Part shown: piece by piece, positions 23,425 to 34,272 of the stretch | How positions within the stretch are numbered: the stretch's first letter is position 1 | Layout: the number at the start of each line of letters is the position of its first letter | NCBI GenBank assembly: GCA_009746045.1 | Contig: RPFO01000584.1 | Location: 1,305,843 to 1,369,842, forward strand | Direction: 5' to 3' | DNA length: 64,000 nt | Source: Mesostigma viride | Lineage: Eukaryota; Streptophyta; Mesostigmatophyceae; Mesostigmatales; Mesostigmataceae | Position numbers and translations under genes: made by a program | The notes under the pieces: model-generated | The model's database searches: none | What the model was told of the DNA's origin: nothing | Seen by the model: only the letters and a program-made list of their open reading frames with translations

Positions 23425-24196
23425 GCAAGACACCCTTGAGCAGAGCGAGGAGGCGAGCGCCCGCTAACCACTCGCGCGCAGCGGGAGGAACGCGACCAGC
23501 CGCCAGGTCAATGAGGGTGTCAAAGAGAATGTCCTCGCCCCCATGCCCCACCAGGACCTCCAAGTGCTCGTAGCGCCAGCCCGACGGCCCGGTAGAGGAA
23601 GCCCGCGGGACCTCACGCATCACCTCCAGGAAGCAGTCGCGGTCCAGCCGGAGGGGGGCCGGCAGGGGGTCCGGCACGGGCAGCTGGAATCCGGGCTCCG
23701 CAGGGTGAAGAGCCTCCAAGGCCGCCAGGGTAGCCGCATTGGCGGGGGCGAGCTTGGCCATTTCCAAGCGGGTCATGGCCCGGCTGAGCTGCCCCTCGCG
23801 GACGAGGCGGATGACGTCGGCGGCCACCCGCTCGAAGTTGACCTCCCCCGACAGCCGGGCCGTGCGCGGGGGCGGCACGCCAAACAGCCCCTCCCAGTCC
23901 CCCTGCAGAAAGCGTCGGCAACGGGCAATAACCGCACCCTGGAGGCCGCGCACACCACGCCCGAGAGGGGTGAGGAGCAGGCGGGGGGTCACCATGTGCA
24001 GTTTAAAGCCCAGCGGGTCGTCCGGAGCGGCGTGCATGCGCCGGAGAGAAACGATTGCACATTGCGCGAAAAGGCTACGCGCGCGGTGGGGGAGGTCGGT
24101 CAGGGTAGACGTCGGGTTGATGGCGCATGCATCCCAGGGAACCGTGTCAAGCCAACGCCAACTGGCCGAGTAGTCGGGCGGCGGGGGCTGGGAGCC
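23424..24196 (-). CDS. LINE A N-terminal RT extension segment
   Basis: This frame encodes the region before the RT palm, including RYEHLEVLVGHGGEDILF preceded by STGPSGW, and VTPRLLLTPLGRGVRGLQG. It is collinear with the same region of LINE B (VTPRLLLAPLERGVRGVQG). It joins the fingers segment upstream and the palm segment downstream only across G/C-run frameshifts. Confidence 0.8.
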
Positions 24197-25036
24197 GGGG
24201 GAGCCGAGGCGGGAGGGGGGGAGGGGGCCGGGACTGCTGGCCGGTTGAGGGGCCGTTGAGCAACACAGGCGCGCGCGTGCTGAGCGCGCCCGTGAATGGA
24301 GTACACCCGCTGGCAGTGAGCTTCCGGGCACCGGTAACAGCTCATGGCCTGCAGATCCGCCGCGCCGAGATCGGGGTGCACAGCGCGAAGGTGCTGGCAG
24401 AGGAGGTTACGGTTGTGGAACACACCCGCACACGGGGACCCCGTGGGAAGCAGCACGGCACACCGGTGAAGGCCGTCGGCGGGCGCTGAGTGGCGGGGAG
24501 CGGCGCCAGCAAAGGCAGGACGTGGGGCCTGCGGCGTCTCCCCAGCCGGGCCGGCAGGCGCGCGCACCACGACCCGACCAGCGCCCGGCAGGCCCGCCGG
24601 GGCCACGGAGGAGGCAGTGCCCACCGGGGAGACCCCCAGCGGAGGGGGATCGAGAACGCCGGCGCCCCTCCCAGGGGGACTCGCCAGCGCGCCCGCGACC
24701 ACCCCAGGCCCCGGCAACGAGGCCGGGGGCGGAGGCCGAGGGGTCGGGGAGGCAGCTGGCCCCGGGGCCCGGTGGGGACCCGGCAGGGGACCCAGCGAGA
24801 CCGGGGGCGGGCCGAGAGGAAGCGCAGTCCCAGGGGGCGGCACAACAGCCCGGCACAACGGGCAGCGCGGCACGGAGTGGAGCAAGCTGCGCGCGATGCA
24901 CGCTTGATGGAATGTGTGGCCGCACGCGGGCAGGCGACACAAGCCATCCCCCGGCCGGAAGGGCTCAAGGCAGATGGCACAGGAGCCCGACTCGGGGTCG
25001 TCCCCCTCCAGAAGGGACCGGACATGAGGGGGGGGC
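24196..25036 (-). CDS. LINE A RING-H2 and zinc-finger segment
   Basis: A RING-H2 finger is visible: CAIC, then CRLPACGHTFHQAC and CPLC, spacing C-x2-C ... C-x-H-x2-H-x2-C ... C-x2-C. It is followed by a Pro/Gly-rich linker, a C2H2-like finger ending FHNRNLLCQHLRAVHP, and a C2HC-type finger, CYRCPEAHCQRVYSIHGRAQ with a terminal Cys. The last two fingers are conserved in LINE B, where they probably bind the target DNA. The RING could act as an E3 ubiquitin ligase, which would be unusual for a retrotransposon; that role is inferred from the fold alone. Confidence 0.75.
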
Positions 25037-25600
25037 GGGTCCCAGCCGGCCTCCCAGCAACCCGGGAGGCGGCAATCTGGGCGCGCGAGAGGATGCCGAC
25101 CGGTTGGTCAGCCGCGGGGTGCCATTCGTGCGGGATGCCTGCCAACTCCAGGATGTCGTGGAGGAAGGCAGAAACAGGCGTCCCCGCGGTTAGGGGCTGG
25201 GCGCGCCCGGCCGAGTCCACCAAGATGGCCTGGCCGCCCTGAACCGCGATGGGGGCCCCGAACTCCACACGCAGCATGGCGGCCTGCGCCAGGCTGAGGG
25301 AGGTGATGAGAAAGCCCCCACTGGCAACCGGGCCGGGAGGCGGGGCCTGGGCGTCCAAGAAGAGGCGAAGCTGCCGCGGGGACATGAGGCCCAGGTCGGC
25401 GCCGCCCGCGAGGTAGGCCGCCCGCACCGAGACCTGTGCGTCTCGAGCCACCGCCGTGACGAACTCGACCACCGCCTGACCCACCCGCTCGTCCAGGGAA
25501 AGCAGCTCTTCCTGCCGGGCGGCCGGGAGATGCCACGGCAGCCGGCAGCCGGCGTGATATCCTTCCAAGACATACCCCCAAAGAGTCGAGGCCGTCACCG
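25037..25600 (-). CDS. LINE A linker segment of unknown fold
   Basis: The frame beginning VTASTLWGYVLEGYHAG encodes a roughly 185-residue region with alternating hydrophobic and polar stretches and no motif I recognise. It is bounded by C-run frameshifts on both sides and has no counterpart in LINE B, which is truncated before this point. Confidence 0.55.
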
Positions 25601-26422
25601 GGGGGCGGCGGAAAGAAATGTCGCCCGCACCTGCGCAACTAGGGCCAGGAAGGCCGGGGGCCTAGGGAGCGAGGGGAAGGCGGCCTGGAGCCCGACCGCG
25701 TCCAGCAACAAAGGGCAGTACGCCCAAGAAAAGGTGGCGCGGCCCACCACGCCGACAATGTGCGAGGGCGGCCACGAGGTGAACGCGTGGGCCCGGGGGC
25801 CGCCGTCCCACGCGGCAAGGACGGGGGTGGCGGCTGGGTGGCCAACCGCGGCCGGGGGAAGGGAGGCCAGAGCGTCGGGGAGCGAGGGGCCGGGGGCGGG
25901 CGCCGGGGTCGCCAGGCCCGCCGGGGAGTCGGCCGGGCTCAGCCCAGGCGACAGCGCCGCGCCCCCGTCGGCGGGGCCAGGCGACGGGTGGGGCCCCGGG
26001 GCCGAGGGCGCCAGGGCCCGAGCAACGGCGGCCCCATCGGGCAGGCCACGGCCCGCCCCGAGGGCCTCGGCAGGGGGGCACACGGGGCAGGGGGCCGGAG
26101 CACCCAGCGGGGAGGGCAGCCCGGGGGCCCGCCGGGGGGGACAGCGCGGGCACGTCCAGGAGCCCGGCGGGACCCGGTAGAGCCGGGGAGTAAGACACTG
26201 CAAGTGCCACCCGGAATTGCAAGCATCACAAACTAACATGTGGTGCCCGCGGTGCCCGCTCCGGCAGACCTCGCAGACCAAGGAGGGGGAGACCGGGGCG
26301 CCCGAGCCCCCCGCAGCCGGGTCGCCCACCTCCGCAAGAAGGGCCGCAAGCCGAGAGGACCGCCGAGGCGCCAACCGGGGAGCGGGGGAGCCGTTGGGCG
26401 AAGGGGGTCGTGGGTCGTCCAT
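25601..26422 (-). CDS. LINE A N-terminus with PHD finger
   Basis: The likely start is the ATG at 26420-26422 (MDDPRPPSPNG). A canonical C4HC3 PHD finger follows: CEVCRSGHRGHHMLVCDACN, then GWHLQC and PGSWTCPRC, with the Trp two residues before the last Cys pair. A Pro/Ala-rich linker and a segment reading WAYCPLLLDAVGL come next. PHD fingers commonly read histone H3 tails, so this domain could steer integration to particular chromatin; that is inference. Confidence 0.75.
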
Positions 26423-26535
26423 GAACAATCAGGGCAGGCGTGGCAGCCACCGAGGGGGGGGGCGGGGGTGTGGGGGGCGGAGCCCCCCACGCGGGGGGTT
26501 TGGGGGGCGGCAGCCCCCCAACGCGCTGCGGTCGC

Positions 26536-26890
26536 GGTACCGCCTGCCGTCCGGCACTTTGAAGCCCGCCGGTGCTATAATTCCTATCGTCCACGCATGT
26601 TTTCCCCTGCCTCAAACCGCAAGTTGCATTTAAATCTGGAGCCCAAAATTCACTGAAAACGTGTGCCAGCCGGTAGCAAACTGGGCCAAGCTGCCACGGA
26701 ATGGTGGTACCGCCTGCCGTCCGGCACTTGGAAGCCCGCCGGTGCTATAATTCCTATCGTCCACGCATGTTTTCCCCTGCCTCAAACCGCACGTTGCATT
26801 TAAATCTGGAGCCCAAAATTCACTGAAAACGTGTGCCAGCCGGTAGCAAACTGGGCCAAGCTGCCACGGAATGGTGGTACCGCCTGCCGT
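26536..26890 (-). promoter_or_regulatory. 170-bp tandem repeats upstream of LINE A
   Basis: ggtaccgcctgccgt recurs at 26536, 26706 and 26876, giving two nearly identical 170-bp units and a partial third. They sit about 115 bp upstream of the LINE A ATG, the place where some non-LTR elements keep repeated 5' UTR promoter monomers. The promoter role is inferred from position only. Confidence 0.6.
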
Positions 26891-27103
26891 ATATTCATTG
26901 AGAATGATAGATTACGGAGGTGAGATAGGCATGCAACATAAGGAAAAACCCGATAACTGGGAGAATAACCCTGAAGAAATTAATAGTAATCTGACACAGA
27001 CATCCAAGGATCACGCCAGCGGCACAAGGTACAACTAACTATACATCACAAAACTACACGCAGCAACAGCGCTGCCGGCCCACCATGCAGGCCTGGAAGG
27101 GAT
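26891..27103. other. Probable LINE B 3' UTR
   Basis: Non-coding sequence between the LINE A promoter repeats and the LINE B stop codon. No terminal repeat or poly(A) is obvious. Confidence 0.4.
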
Positions 27104-28100
27104 CTAGACCGCATGGGTCGCGACAAAGTCGGCCCGGGTGCGGCGGAATAACACATCAGCCACGGTGCGAGTGAGGGCGAGTGACAGGCGCTGCCGCCAA
27201 TACGAGGACCACGTGCGGGCCGACCACGGGGCGGTCTGACCCTCGAGGTCGAGGCGGTCTTCACGGCGCTGGCAGCACTCGTGGAAAAACTCCGCTGTCT
27301 TGGGGCCCATGGCCCCGAACTCCTCAAGGACAAAGGGGATGACCCGGTGGGGCCCCACATTGCCGTAGGAGGCAAACTTGTCGCGCTCAGCCACAGCGGC
27401 AGCAGCGCCGGCATCCACAGCCGCCCGGAGGATGTGGCGACCGGAAAGCGGCCGAGCCACGGAGACATCGATGAGCAGGTGGCAACCCTGCCCGTCGTAG
27501 TCAAGCACGGTAATGTCGGGGCGGTGGTTGGGTGAGTAGAGGGCGGCCCCATCCGCGTCCTCGCACTTGATGGTGGAGTGGGGAAAGACCGACCGAACCA
27601 TGGCACACACCACCCGGAGGAGAGCGGTATGGAGATAGAGGAACCAGTTCTGGTTCTGCTGGCCACCCATGCACGCGATGTCAGTGCGTCCCAGTAGTAT
27701 CCAGAGCAAGCCCGCAGCTGCCGCAGGACGCACCCGCCGTGATGAGAGGTTGCGGGGCAAAGAGCTGGTGGCGGAGAGCGATGGCGTAAAGGGCCGGAAC
27801 CAGTGTGAACAAAGGGCTCATGGGGAGGGCGCGCAGGAATGCGGACCCCACGCTCCCCTCAAGGGAAACGGAGTGAAGCCAAGCCTTCCCCTGATCGTTC
27901 AAGCTCGCATGCAGGCCCATCCAGTCGGCACAGTGTAGTATACCCGCGTAGGTCTTTTGTTGTTTTTCATGAACGCAGGCAGGGAAGACACTAGGACTGA
28001 CGACAGTGGACACGCCGGGCGTGCCCCGGGGCAGGCGACGGTGGACGGCCTGAGCGGGGCGGACGAGGTCGCAAGCCTGCTGGATCCCGAGCCGTAAGAA
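27104..28100 (-). pseudogene. LINE B C-terminal part, zinc motif and endonuclease, frameshifted
   Basis: Two frames carry this part. One has SPSVFPACVHEKQQKTYAGI and CGSCGLALDTTGTH, then reaches an early stop. The second resumes with ACMGGQQNQNWFLYLH and the nuclease signature HRPDITVLDY ... LLIDVSVARP. Compared with LINE A, a single extra base after the TGTH codon (cac tgac instead of cac tac) explains the stop. No homopolymer is involved, so this looks like genuine decay. Confidence 0.8.
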
Positions 28101-30649
28101 GCCTGCACAGCCTGCACAAAGGGGAAGGGGGATGGGGTGACCAAGTCGGGAATGGCGCTGACGGCGCTGGGGACCAACCGGCGGATCTCCGCCCAGGCCT
28201 GAGCAACAGAGCCAAGGAAGGCGGCGGGGGCGAGGCGGGCGGCGCGGGTGAGCCCACACCCGCCCATGCGGCAGGGGAGGGTGGCCAAGCGCATGGAGTG
28301 AGCTGGCAGGCTAGGGCCGGGGAGGAGCACCTGCAAGGCGGCCTGAATGCGCTCGTCATGGCCTTCCGCGGCAAGCCGCACCAAGTGGGGGGGAGCGCCA
28401 CGGAGCCAGTGGACCACCCGCGGGTGGGCGCAAAACCACAGGAGGAGCCCTTTGGTCTGGGGCTCCTTGAGGCGCGCCCAAGTCTCGAGGACATGGGTGC
28501 GCTGTTCCACGGTGGCCCGGAGCTCCTCTTCGACGTAGTCAGGGTCACCCACAGGGACGCCCAGGCACGAGAAACCACGCGCCCGCGCCAATGCCCCCGG
28601 GATAGCCGCGGGGAAGCCAGAGCAGTCCCCCTGGGGTGAAAAGACTGCACACTTGGGGAGGGTGAGCCGAAGGTTGATGGCCGCCATGGCCACTTCAAGG
28701 GCAGCCAGGGCGGCAACCACAGCGTCGGCCGGGCCAAGGGCATGGATATCGTCCATATAGGCGAGGAGCACGACATCCGGGTGCGCAGCGTGGACACCTT
28801 GGAGAGCCTTGTGCAGCGGGGCAGACAGGTAAAAGGGGCCGAGGGGGTCACCTTGCTGGGTTCCCGTGCGGGAAGCGATGTCGGCGAACGTCCCATCCTC
28901 CATGAGGAAGGAGAGTTGAGTGGGTTCGCCGTAGCAGGCTGCTGTCCACGCAAGAAGGTCAGGGAACGCCTCACCGACGGCCTCAAAGATGCTAGCCTTG
29001 GTGACAGCATTGAACGCATTGTGGCAATCCACCTTCAGCGCCACATGGGTCGGATGCGTCTCGAGGTAGGCCTGAACTGTGTGCACGATGATGTCGCTGC
29101 CCCCTTTGGTGGCGACGCCAAGCTGGGCCGCGACGGACTCCTCAGTATCACTCCGGTTGGGGCAGAAGTAGGCGCGAAACTCGGGGGCCTTTTGGCGACA
29201 AATGACCTTACTCACCAGCTTGCGTAGGACCTCGCCGCAAGCAATGGGACGAACGCGGCCAGCAGGCGGGGGGACCTCGTCTTTCAGGAGGGCAATGAGG
29301 CGTGCCCCAGCCAGCCAAGGGCGCACCGCGGGGGCCAGGGACCCCGCGGCCAAGTCGGCGGCAGCCTCATAGAGTGCGGTCGCCCCGCCATGGCCCGCCA
29401 TCACGGAGAGGTGCTCGTAGCGCCAGCCTGAGGGGCCGGTGGAGGAGGCGTTCGGCAGATCCTTCAGCACAGCCGTGAAGATGTCCAGGTCCAGGACAAT
29501 AGGCGGGGGGGGGGGGGTGGCCGGGGCGGGCACCGCAAAGGCCGGTTCGTGGGGGTGAAGGTCGCGCAAAGCCTGCAGGGTCGGGGGAGTGGAGGGAGCC
29601 AACGCGGTCAGTTCAAGCTTTTGCATGGCCCGGCTCAATTCACCTACCTTCACCAACCGCATGACGTCAGCTTCCACCCGGGCAAAGGAGGCGGCCCCCG
29701 ACACCCGGGTGGAGGCCGGAGGCTGCAGCGCCCACAGCCCTTCCCAATCCCCGAGGAGGAACCGCCGGCAGCGAGCGATGACCGCACCCTGTACGCCACG
29801 CACGCCCCGCTCCAACGGCGCTAAGAGGAGCCGGGGGGTGACGAGAAACAGCTTGTGGCCGAGTTCGTCGAGAGGGTGACTATGCATCCGGGCCAGGGAA
29901 AGCAGGGCGCAGCGCGTAAACAAGCTCCGGGCGCGGTGAGGGACGTCCGGGAGCGTCATGCAAGGGTTGCGCGCACAGGCGGCAAAAGGGAGCGTGGCCA
30001 GGAATGCCCAGCCTGCCGAGAGGTCCCCCGGATCGCTCGTACCCTGCGATGCCGGTGGAGGGGCAGGGGCCGACCGAGGGGCAGCCCCGGACCGGGAGGC
30101 CGGTGCGGCCGCCGGGCCGCCGGGCAGGCCGTTCTGGGGGGTTTGGCGGCGGCACTGCCGCTCATGCTGGTACCGCCCGTGGATCGAAAAAATCCGCTGG
30201 CAATGGGCTGCCGGGCAGCGGTAGCAGTCCATGGCGCGCATGGCGGCCTCCGTGATGTGGGGGTGGGAAGCCCGAATGTGCACCAGCAACGAATTCCGGT
30301 TGGGCAGGCGCGCGCCACACGGGTCACCAAGGGGACCATCGACTTGGCAATAATGGAAGCCATCTGAGGGGGTGCGCCCAACCGGTTGGGCCGGCCCGGG
30401 TCGAGAGGGGGAGGGGTCGGGAGCACCCTCAGCCAGAGGAACTACAGCTGCAGCGGAACCCAGGGCGGGGCCGGCCGCCGGGCGGTCAGCAGGGCTCGTG
30501 GCAGCCGAGGACAAGACCGGCGCGGGGACGGCCCCCACGGCCGGGAGGGGGGCGCTGGAGGAGGCAGCCAAGCCGGCGCGCGACCCACGACCACGCACAG
30601 GGGAGGCAGGTGTCGGGGCAGGCGCGTGGGACTGGCGGCGCACGGACAC
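28100..30649 (-). CDS. pol: LINE B zinc fingers and reverse transcriptase (partial)
   Basis: The open frame lacks an ATG at its 5' end. It encodes a Pro/Ala-rich lead, a C2H2-like finger (LLVHIRASHP), a C2HC finger (CYRCPAAHCQRIFSIHG), the RYEHLSVMAGHGGATALY region after STGPSGW, then RT motifs RVRPIACGEVLRKLVSK, KVDCHNAFN, GTQQGDPLGPFYL and LLAYMDDIHALG. The catalytic Asp residues are present. From about 28100 the frame drifts into an unrelated reading (YGSGSS...) where LINE A continues EIQQAC. Expected activity is nil. Confidence 0.82.
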
Positions 30650-30974
30650 GGGGGGGTTATATTATATAATAACAATAATAATAAGGTTATGCCAAAAACG
30701 TTGCCCTGCCAAGCCGTAGAATCGCTGAAGATGCCAATGATGCGCCTACTAGATCTTTCTGGTGGTTTGGTGAACTTTCACTTGCAAATGATCAAGCAAT
30801 TTTTCCAGCAAGGGGACCTCAAATACTCCCTACATCCACATGAAAACATTTTGGATCCTCCCCTCAGAGTGGCTACCAGAGCTTGAGAAACCTCAACTCA
30901 GTTCTCTCTGTAGGACTGAGTTGGGAGAAAGGACAAGTTAAGAGTTGTGTAGGGAAGTAGAAAGGCCTCTTGTT
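30650..30974. other. Non-coding interval
   Basis: An AT-rich (ttatattatataataac) stretch and unremarkable sequence. No gene seen. Confidence 0.4.
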
Positions 30975-31086
30975 GGCTCCCACCCACCCATGCACCCACC
31001 CACCCGCCCACCCACCCACCCACCCACCCACCCACCCACCCACCCACCCACCCACCCACCCACCCACCCGCCCACCCACCCACCCA
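30975..31086. repeat. (CCCA)n microsatellite
   Basis: About 110 bp of cccacccaccca with two cccg interruptions. The minus strand yields Trp/Gly/Val repeats in all frames, which are not genes. Confidence 0.95.
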
Positions 31087-31812
31087 AGTTGAGAATGACT
31101 TTGGAATTGTTTGGTTGCAATGGCTGCGGCTGCCCTTGGCCGCTGTTTATTGCTTTAGTTTATACATTTACAGCGTCAACCTTCTAGAGATGCCTAGAAA
31201 CCTTGTCCTGCACTGTCGTTACAAGTATGGCAATGCAGTATGCGGGGTGCACATGGAACCTTCTAGACACCAGACGCCAAACTTAAGTCTGCCATGGTTA
31301 TATCTTAACAACCCGTGGCAAGACTGCAACCATTGTGGCAACCATTGTGCCCAGCGACATGAGTCGCACCGGATTCATTGTCCGCATCTAGGTAATCAAC
31401 ATCACGTGCGGCAAACAGATATATTGCATAACAGAAAACCGGGATTGAATAATGCATACATTTCGTTCCGACAGTATTTTTCCGAGCCCTGCCCAGCATC
31501 ATTTGTAATGCTTTACAACTCCAGCACTTTTCTTTTTCATGTGGCAAAGATGGCCAGGGTACTCTTATCAGTCATTAACGGCCGCGCGGGCCATGCCATC
31601 ATGAATAGCAACTACAACACCGACATAGACTGTCTCAGAGGGTAATGCCCACTGAACATTATTATACAATAGGTAATCACTCCCGGGGAAAACCTACCAA
31701 GGCTGAAAACCCGTGGCGCGGGGCCATTCATGGTTCAACGCAACTCAACTAGTGCGAAGACTGACCCAGTGATAGCCTATTCATCGTGTGTCGCAGAAGC
31801 GGGTACTGTGCC
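31087..31812. other. Interval without a supportable gene
   Basis: A 176-residue plus frame spans 31115-31645, but its first methionines fall beside the microsatellite and no domain is recognisable. I do not call it. Confidence 0.35.
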
Positions 31813-31968
31813 TTACAGGGGCAGCTCACGTAGGTGGAACAGTGTTCCAACTCCGGTAGGTGGGACAAATTCAGCAAAGCAGGACATGTTCAGGTGTCCC
31901 ACCTAACTGAAATTATGTCCCACCTTGTTGAATTTGGAAAAACATGGTGTCCCACCTACCGGCATTTG
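31813..31968. repeat. GTCCCACC-motif repeat block, left part
   Basis: The block contains taggtggaac, taggtgggac and repeated tgtcccacct(aac/tac). Its start, ttacaggggcagctcacgtaggtgg, is found inverted at 54253-54280 with two differences. Element E2 is inserted in the block, which resumes at 33985. Confidence 0.6.
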
Positions 31969-32494
31969 TGTCTGAGGTTATGCCCACCTCTTGCCGTGTA
32001 TTTATGCTAGGTAGTCTAGCCGTGTGCTATTCCAACTTATCGCATCACATTTTATATAGTGGCGAGTGAGATATTTAGTGCCGATGGTCCTATTCCGGCA
32101 CTGAGCGTGCAATATGTGTGGCGATAATTAGAGTGGCCGTACCTATGTCCACGTCATGATGCGCCTGCACCTGTGCGCAGTACTTTCTAGAATGTGCACC
32201 GTATGCATGCATTCGACACCACTAGTGATGCTGACCTGTCATTTGTGCCAGCCGTTAGATTGTCGCCAAGGGTAGTGCCGACCCCATGCCACCGTGCATG
32301 ATTTTAGGGTTGGCAACTCCACGAACTCTCCCTCTTTTTCCTTGCTAGCAAGTGACGATGTAGCAATTTAGGCTAATGGCTGCCCGATGGCAAGGGCAAT
32401 GCCATAGCCGTGCTGCCAATATGCGTTAATTAATTCTAATGAATTACGTCAATTATCATGTTGACCAAGTAACGCATTATACATATTTTAAACA
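31969..32494 (+). repeat. E2 5' LTR
   Basis: TG...CA repeat matching 33454-33979 at offset 1485, with no mismatch noticed. Confidence 0.92.
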
Positions 32495-32512
32495 TGGTAT
32501 CGGAGCTGATGG
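32495..32512 (+). other. E2 primer-binding site
   Basis: tggtatcggagctgatgg directly after the 5' LTR. Its first 12 bases resemble the initiator-Met-type site tggtatcagagc. Confidence 0.75.
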
Positions 32513-33442
32513 TTCATGGTCTTTCAGCCTTTGCCTGGCGAGCATTATTTTCTTCCCACCTCGAGGACGAGGTGTGCTTGCATCGCCGGCACTTTCGTTG
32601 GAGTTTCGCCTTTGCGCGAGTCTGGCCACGGCCGTTGTAGTCCGCCAAGCCATTTACGAGGACAGCGCAGCTAGCACTTGGTGCCGCTGGCGTTGCTGCC
32701 AGCAGACCTGGATTCGGTGTGTTGCATATATTTGCGTAAAACAGATTCGTGAGCACACCCGCAGCTGCCAGTGTGCATGGTGTGCAAGCGTTGACGCTGG
32801 ATGCCTGAAGTCCGTGTTTGGTTCTGGGCGGGGACAGCCAACTTTTTTATTTTTTTGACGACAGCAAATTGTTTGTTCCGGATGCTGATTCCGCTGCTGG
32901 CACAGTGAGCCGTGAGGCTTCGAGCCCATTTTCGCAGAGTCTACGAGCTGATATCGCCTTGTATGGCAAGCGGCATTGATCCGCTAGACTTTTATACTCG
33001 ACTTTTTATGTCGAGCGCCCAGTGCCTGCCCGAGAGCCACGTGCCGTGAGCCTAGTGCCGGGAGAGCCCGTAAGAGCCGCTGAGCCAGGAGCCGCCGAGC
33101 CAAGGAGCCTAGAGCCAAGAGCCAGGGGGTGTATGAGCCGAGCGCCTTTTGTCGAGATTTCGTTGATAATCAGTTCGGATTTTTTATGACCTGCCGGCCA
33201 TTGTTTTTTGTCATAGTTGAGCTAGTCCTTTGTTGGCCGTTGACCTGAAAGGACCTTCTCCTTGAGGGGGGGTGCCTGATTCCCCATATTTCTTGCTGGT
33301 ACTGAGTTTGAACCTCCTTATCCCCACCATGGTTAGCCGTGTAAGGGGGGTATGCCAGGGTGTTTTGTACCCGGCTATCCTACCTAGTTATTGAGGGGGG
33401 AGAGGAAGGAGTGTCATGTTTCTTTTGAGCACGCATGAGCTG

Positions 33443-33453
33443 TGCAAGGGGGG
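33443..33453 (+). other. E2 polypurine tract
   Basis: gcaaggggggTG: a purine run ending at the start of the 3' LTR. Confidence 0.75.
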
Positions 33454-33979
33454 TGTCTGAGGTTATGCCCACCTCTTGCCGTGTATTTATGCTAGGTAGT
33501 CTAGCCGTGTGCTATTCCAACTTATCGCATCACATTTTATATAGTGGCGAGTGAGATATTTAGTGCCGATGGTCCTATTCCGGCACTGAGCGTGCAATAT
33601 GTGTGGCGATAATTAGAGTGGCCGTACCTATGTCCACGTCATGATGCGCCTGCACCTGTGCGCAGTACTTTCTAGAATGTGCACCGTATGCATGCATTCG
33701 ACACCACTAGTGATGCTGACCTGTCATTTGTGCCAGCCGTTAGATTGTCGCCAAGGGTAGTGCCGACCCCATGCCACCGTGCATGATTTTAGGGTTGGCA
33801 ACTCCACGAACTCTCCCTCTTTTTCCTTGCTAGCAAGTGACGATGTAGCAATTTAGGCTAATGGCTGCCCGATGGCAAGGGCAATGCCATAGCCGTGCTG
33901 CCAATATGCGTTAATTAATTCTAATGAATTACGTCAATTATCATGTTGACCAAGTAACGCATTATACATATTTTAAACA
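33454..33979 (+). repeat. E2 3' LTR
   Basis: Second 526-bp LTR copy, followed at once by the ATTTG duplication. Confidence 0.92.
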
Positions 33980-33984
33980 ATTTG

Positions 33985-34272
33985 TGATACAGGTCTGTCT
34001 CACCTACCCGAACTTGAAGCTGTGTCCCACCTAACTGTATGTTTCTATGTGTCCCACCTTCCTGAATGTAGTGGCTACGCACATATGGGCTCTATGTGTC
34101 ATACTCCTACATATGTTATACATACATGTCCCTATTACTCCTATGGGGCATGCTACCTATTCTGCACGTTTGCTCATGGCGTAGGGACACTTGATCTGTG
34201 TGCAACCGATAATACGCTGGAAATTAAATCAATCAAGTGCAAATATGGTAGTTCTTGCAGATTTGTATGACA
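33985..34272. repeat. GTCCCACC-motif block, right part, and flank
   Basis: tctcacctaccc, tgtcccacctaact and tgtcccaccttcct continue the block interrupted by E2 up to about 34070. The remainder is non-coding. Confidence 0.5.

Larger units (their letters stand above)
21261..26890 (-). mobile_element. LINE A: non-LTR retrotransposon with PHD, RING, RT and restriction-like endonuclease
   Basis: Five overlapping minus-strand frames add up to one long polyprotein: PHD finger, linker, RING-H2, two zinc fingers, reverse transcriptase, CCHC-like finger and PD-(D/E)XK-type endonuclease. The RT-plus-terminal-endonuclease layout places it with the R2/NeSL-like, APE-lacking non-LTR group. Each frame break falls in a G/C run: 25600-25605, 25029-25036, near 24190 and 23418-23425. 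Upstream of the first ATG (26420-26422) are 170-bp tandem repeats that look like promoter monomers. The 3' boundary is not defined. Confidence 0.8.
27104..30649 (-). mobile_element. LINE B: 5'-truncated, frameshifted relative of LINE A
   Basis: The domain order matches LINE A from the C2H2 fingers onward, with clear divergence at the protein level (YMDD versus YLDD, different linkers). It is therefore a second family or old subfamily rather than a duplicate. The 5' end stops at about 30657 against a ttatattatataataac sequence, with no ATG, PHD or RING, typical of incomplete reverse transcription. Two frame breaks, near 28100 and at about 27710, disable it. Confidence 0.82.
31969..33979 (+). 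mobile_element. Complete 2.0-kb non-autonomous LTR element E2
   Basis: The 526-bp LTRs (31969-32494 and 33454-33979) begin tgtctgagg and end aaca. The target duplication ATTTG lies at 31964-31968 and 33980-33984. The primer site follows the left LTR and a purine tract precedes the right LTR, so it reads on the plus strand. The 959-bp interior has no retroviral coding sequence, only a gagcc-rich stretch at 33020-33130. This fits a TRIM/LARD-type element mobilised by others. Confidence 0.92.

Noticed and set aside
21924-23573. 549-residue plus-strand frame
   Set aside because: Antisense shadow of the LINE A reverse transcriptase.
31115-31645. 176-residue plus frame
   Set aside because: No recognisable motif and starts beside a microsatellite.
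32439-32858. 139-residue frame starting in the E2 LTR
   Set aside because: No domain; crosses LTR and primer site.
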